From an uncultured Ruminococcus sp. (lineage in GTDB: Bacteria; Bacillota; Clostridia; Oscillospirales; Acutalibacteraceae): 63,453 nt of DNA. The stretch spans positions 1 to 63,453 of the forward strand of contig CADCCP010000003.1 in assembly GCA_902800005.1 (NCBI GenBank), in the 5' to 3' direction. The position numbers and the translations under genes are program-made. This document shows, in pieces, positions 60,245 to 63,453 of the stretch (the first letter of the stretch is position 1; each line of letters opens with the position of its first letter). The notes under the pieces were generated by a model. That model was not told where the DNA came from and did not search any database. It saw only the letters and a list, made by a program, of their open reading frames with translations.

Positions 60245-62101
60245 ATGGGATTGAAAGCATGGTTCAGCGGCAGAAACAGCCGCAGAGAATTGAAAAAAAT
60301 ACAGCCCTTAGTCAATAAGGTGCTTGAACTCGAAGAAAAATATCAGAAATTTTCTGATGAAGAACTCCGTGCGGAAACCACACGATTCAAAGCTATGTTT
60401 GAAGGTGTGGACGACAAGAAAAAGAAGGATATGATCCTTGATGAGATACTGCCCGAAGCATTTGCGGTATGCCGTGAAGCATCATGGCGTGTGCTTGGCA
60501 TGAAGCACTTCCCTGTGCAGATAATAGGCGGCATTATCCTCCACAGAGGACGTATCAGCGAAATGAAAACAGGTGAAGGTAAAACTCTTGTTGCGACACT
60601 GCCTGCATATCTGAATGCCCTTGCAGGTGACGGCGTACACGTTGTTACCGTCAATGAGTATCTCGCCAAGCGTGATGCTGAGTGGATGGGCAAAATATAT
60701 CGTTTTCTCGGTTTGACTGTCGGTATCCTCCAGCATGACTCAACCAACGACGAGCGTAAGACCGCCTACAACTCCGACATAACTTATGCAACAAACAATG
60801 AACTCGGATTTGACTATCTGCGTGACAACATGGTCGTATACAAAGAAAACAAAGTTCAGAGAGGTCATAATTTTGCGATCGTCGATGAAGTGGACTCCAT
60901 TCTCATAGACGAAGCCCGTACTCCCCTTATCATTTCAGGTCAGGGCGACAAGTCCACAGACCTGTATGAGAGAGCAGACGTTTTTGCAAAATCCCTTAAA
61001 TATGAGACCATAACCGAAACAGATGCCAAAGAAGACAATGATGACTTGTATGTTGCAGAGGGTATTGACTACATAGTTGACGAAAAGGCAAAAACTGCTA
61101 CTCTTACACCTGCGGGTGTCAAGAAAGCAGAGGCTTTCTTCAATCTTGAAAATCTCACAGACCCCGAAAATATCACCATTCAGCACCATATCAATCAGGC
61201 TATCAAAGCTAACGGTGTCATGAAAAGAGATATTGAATATGTCGTCAATGAAAAAGGCGAAATTATCATTGTAGATGAATTTACAGGTCGTCTGATGTAC
61301 GGCAGACGTTATAATGAAGGTCTCCATCAGGCTATCGAGGCAAAAGAAGGTGTTGCCGTACAGCGTGAAAGCAAAACGCTTGCTACCATCACTTTCCAGA
61401 ACTTCTTCCGTCTTTACAGAAAGCTCTCAGGCATGACAGGTACTGCAATGACGGAAGAAACGGAATTTTCAGAGATATATAAACTTGACGTTATCGAAAT
61501 TCCGACTAACAAACCCGTACAGAGAATAGACTATCCCGATGTTATCTTCAAGACCGAAAAAGGAAAGTACATGGCTATGATAGAAGATATTATCGAAGCC
61601 AATAAAAAAGGTCAGCCTGTTTTGGTAGGTACTGTTTCGATAGATAAGTCTGAGGAAGTAAGTGCCTTGTTGAAAAAGAAGGGCATAAAGCACAATGTCC
61701 TCAATGCGAAGCTCCATGCAAAAGAAGCAGAGATAGTTGCACAGGCAGGTAAATTCGGTGCAGTGACCATCGCCACAAACATGGCAGGTCGTGGTACGGA
61801 CATCAAACTCGGCGGTAATGATGAATTCCTTGCTGTAGCCGATATGCGTAAGCAGGGCTTTACAGAGGAACTCATATATGAAGCCACAGGCTATGCCGAA
61901 ACAGATGATGAAGAGATCATCAATGCAAGAAAAACATATAAGGAACTCCTTGAAAAGTACAGACAGGAAATTGAAGTCGAAGCCGAAAAAGTCCGTGAAG
62001 CAGGCGGATTGTTCATCATGGGTACTGAAAGGCATGAATCCAGACGTATCGACAATCAGCTCAGAGGTCGTGCAGGTCGTCAGGGCAGGACAGCTTGTTA
62101 A
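60245..62101 (+). CDS. secA: SecA preprotein translocase ATPase, N-terminal part (frame-broken)
   Basis: SecA drives proteins through SecYEG with ATP. This 618-residue frame holds NBD1 (Walker [13 protein letters not shown] near 103, [16 protein letters not shown] with Walker B near 208), the preprotein cross-linking domain, and NBD2 up to [22 protein letters not shown]. There the normal continuation (a D-x-G-SSRF segment, about 12 codons) is missing, and RTAC plus a stop follow. About 34 bp seem deleted at 62086/62087, shifting the frame into the next open frame. The start follows AGGTGA. All N-terminal motifs are intact. An essential gene in this state suggests an assembly error, a second secA, or a real split. 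Confidence 0.9.
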   Translation: MGLKAWFSGRNSRRELKKIQPLVNKVLELEEKYQKFSDEELRAETTRFKAMFEGVDDKKKKDMILDEILPEAFAVCREASWRVLGMKHFPVQIIGGIILHRGRISEMKTGEGKTLVATLPAYLNALAGDGVHVVTVNEYLAKRDAEWMGKIYRFLGLTVGILQHDSTNDERKTAYNSDITYATNNELGFDYLRDNMVVYKENKVQRGHNFAIVDEVDSILIDEARTPLIISGQGDKSTDLYERADVFAKSLKYETITETDAKEDNDDLYVAEGIDYIVDEKAKTATLTPAGVKKAEAFFNLENLTDPENITIQHHINQAIKANGVMKRDIEYVVNEKGEIIIVDEFTGRLMYGRRYNEGLHQAIEAKEGVAVQRESKTLATITFQNFFRLYRKLSGMTGTAMTEETEFSEIYKLDVIEIPTNKPVQRIDYPDVIFKTEKGKYMAMIEDIIEANKKGQPVLVGTVSIDKSEEVSALLKKKGIKHNVLNAKLHAKEAEIVAQAGKFGAVTIATNMAGRGTDIKLGGNDEFLAVADMRKQGFTEELIYEATGYAETDDEEIINARKTYKELLEKYRQEIEVEAEKVREAGGLFIMGTERHESRRIDNQLRGRAGRQGRTAC

Positions 62102-63312
62102 GGCTCTTTGCAGGCGACAGGATCTCTCAGATAATGGACAAAATGCCTGGTGAAGAGGACACTCCCCTTGAAAGTGTTCTGCTTTCAAGGACGATCGAGA
62201 GTGCTCAGGCAAAGGTCGAGGGCAGAAACTTCAATATCCGTAAGAGCGTACTTGAATTTGACGATGTAATGAACCGTCAAAGAGAAGTCATCTATACACA
62301 ACGTGATCAGGTGCTTGACGGTGAGAATCTCCGTGACACCATCATATCAATGATAAAAGACACCGTTGCAGGTACAGTAGATGAATTCCTGCCCCATGAA
62401 GACAAGGATAACTGGAATCTCAAGGGCTTGCGTGAGGCTCTCAAGGGCTGGCTCATATATGAGGGTGACGAGGAAACAGCAAATTATTCCGAAGACGATC
62501 TTGAGAACCTTGAAAAAGAATATATCATCAACTCTCTGACAGAAAAAGCTATCAGTGAGTATGAAGAAAATGAAAAACTCATTCCCGATGATACCATGCG
62601 TGAACTTGAAAGAGTATATCTTCTCAAGAATGTCGATAACTACTGGATGGAGCATATCGATGCGATGGAGGAACTCAAAAAAGGCATACGTCTGCGTTCC
62701 TACGGTCAGCATGATCCTGTTGTCGAGTACAGAATGGAAGGCTTTGATATGTTTGACGACATGGTAAAATGTATCAGAGAAGATACCGTCAAAGTTCTGA
62801 TGGTAGTTCCGAAGCGTGTAAGTCAGCGTCTGAAGGAACAGGAAGAAATGGCTGCAAAGCGTGATGAGATGAGAGAGCTTGCCATTAAGAGAGCCGCCAG
62901 CGGTCGTGCAAGAGCAGCCGCCCTTGCCGCACTTCAGGCACAGCAGGCTGCACAGGCTGTCGAACAGGCGGAAACCATCACCACAGGCGTAAGCATCGAT
63001 GAAGACGGCGAGATCAGTGCAGAGGGCATCGTTACTCCCATAGATGCTGATGACGAACCCGAAACAAAGCTGCCTGTCAAGAATGCCGAAGAGATCGAAA
63101 AGTCAGAGAAAAAGACCTATTCCGATGACGAGATACAGAAAGCAGCCGGTAAATTCCTTGAGCGTGAGCAGGTCGCAAAGCCGACTTACACAAATCTTGA
63201 CGGTGAGGATACTCCCCGTACCGTCACCAAAAAGAAGAAGATCGGCAGAAATGATCCGTGTCCGTGCGGAAGCGGTAAAAAATACAAGAACTGTTGCGGC
63301 AGAAATAAATAA
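62095..63312 (+). CDS. secA: SecA, C-terminal part (frame-broken)
   Basis: The frame from the TTG at 62095 (read as [17 protein letters not shown]) continues SecA exactly where the N-terminal frame breaks off. It has the helical wing and scaffold domains ([23 protein letters not shown]), an Ala/Gln-rich stretch (about 250-290), a long acidic linker, and the SEC-C zinc tail [16 protein letters not shown]. It overlaps the first frame by seven bases; AGGA lies just before the TTG, so re-initiation is conceivable but unproven. As drawn, the two pieces together lack about 12 codons in helicase motif VI. Confidence 0.85.
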   Translation: MLRLFAGDRISQIMDKMPGEEDTPLESVLLSRTIESAQAKVEGRNFNIRKSVLEFDDVMNRQREVIYTQRDQVLDGENLRDTIISMIKDTVAGTVDEFLPHEDKDNWNLKGLREALKGWLIYEGDEETANYSEDDLENLEKEYIINSLTEKAISEYEENEKLIPDDTMRELERVYLLKNVDNYWMEHIDAMEELKKGIRLRSYGQHDPVVEYRMEGFDMFDDMVKCIREDTVKVLMVVPKRVSQRLKEQEEMAAKRDEMRELAIKRAASGRARAAALAALQAQQAAQAVEQAETITTGVSIDEDGEISAEGIVTPIDADDEPETKLPVKNAEEIEKSEKKTYSDDEIQKAAGKFLEREQVAKPTYTNLDGEDTPRTVTKKKKIGRNDPCPCGSGKKYKNCCGRNK

Positions 63313-63349
63313 TTCACATACTTGCGTTGTATAATAATTCTGACAACTA

Positions 63350-63453
63350 TAAAAGGAGGCTTTTAACAGTTAAAGCAATCCTATAAAAAGTCATAAGGAT
63401 ATGTTGACTTTTATAATTTTCGCATCATATCAAAACAATTTTCAAAAAGAAAG
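63350..63453 (+). promoter_or_regulatory. Right-end promoter-like region, inverted copy of the left end
   Basis: GGAGGCTTTTAACAGTTAAA, an A/T block and TTGACTTTTATA appear in the same order as on the minus strand at 98-40. It also holds GTTGTATAATAATTC just upstream (63325-63340). No start codon of a gene is visible before the edge. Confidence 0.5.

Overview
The window looks like a chromosomal segment from an anaerobic gut Firmicute of the Ruminococcus / Oscillospiraceae type. The grounds are moderate-to-low GC, strong Shine-Dalgarno sites with some TTG/GTG starts, a sporulation hydrolase (SpoIID), meso-DAP genes (lysA, dapF), a MurT/GatD pair, a secreted GH13 amylase with CBM26-like and repeated C-terminal modules, and zinc-ribbon/BspA-LRR proteins. 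The species assignment is inference.

Layout. 0.2-8.3 kb holds housekeeping genes: pncC, galE, kptA-nnr, lysA and a YkuD transpeptidase. 8.4-19.3 kb holds an ABC exporter pair, a MIF-like tautomerase, spoIID, citrate synthase, a purine permease and a fused SBP-SBP-permease amino-acid importer with its ATPase. 19.3-26.8 kb holds regulation and envelope modules: an ECF sigma with a DUF4179 partner, a PadR-HAAS-DUF4097 operon behind a clear palindromic operator, two ABC-2 permeases without an ATPase, and a TPP riboswitch driving thiT. 26.9-34.7 kb is a compact carA / carB-dapF / pyrG operon in which carbamoyl-phosphate synthase large subunit is fused in frame to diaminopimelate epimerase, preceded by an ANTAR regulator. 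34.8-44.3 kb holds a DUF368 lipid-carrier transporter, the amylase, a candidate small RNA, glyA, a lone prepilin, a Xer recombinase, murT-gatD (GatD lacks the catalytic Cys and His) and tRNA-Ser(GGA). 44.3-49.7 kb is the classical rpmH-rnpA-yidD-yidC-jag-mnmE block, but dnaA is not beside it. 49.9-63.4 kb holds tcdA, a broken zinc-ribbon/LRR gene, a zinc-ribbon/beta-propeller cluster, a lipoprotein and a secA reading frame split by an apparent small deletion.

Threads that join the genes. Cell-wall precursor supply recurs: lysA and dapF at meso-DAP, murT/gatD at lipid II, DUF368 at undecaprenyl phosphate, and YkuD at cross-linking. Nucleotide supply is the second theme (carAB, pyrG, purine permease). 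Intergenic spaces carry three flavours of 7-bp-period palindromic repeats, some of which act as or merge into terminators and one of which runs into the 3' end of pyrG. The two ends of the window carry similar promoter-containing sequence in inverted orientation.

Most notable observations are the CarB-DapF fusion, the GatD without catalytic residues, a promoter-to-terminator small RNA candidate at 38.74-38.87 kb, and two reading-frame breaks (secA and the 57-bp-repeat LRR gene) that are either assembly errors or real biology.
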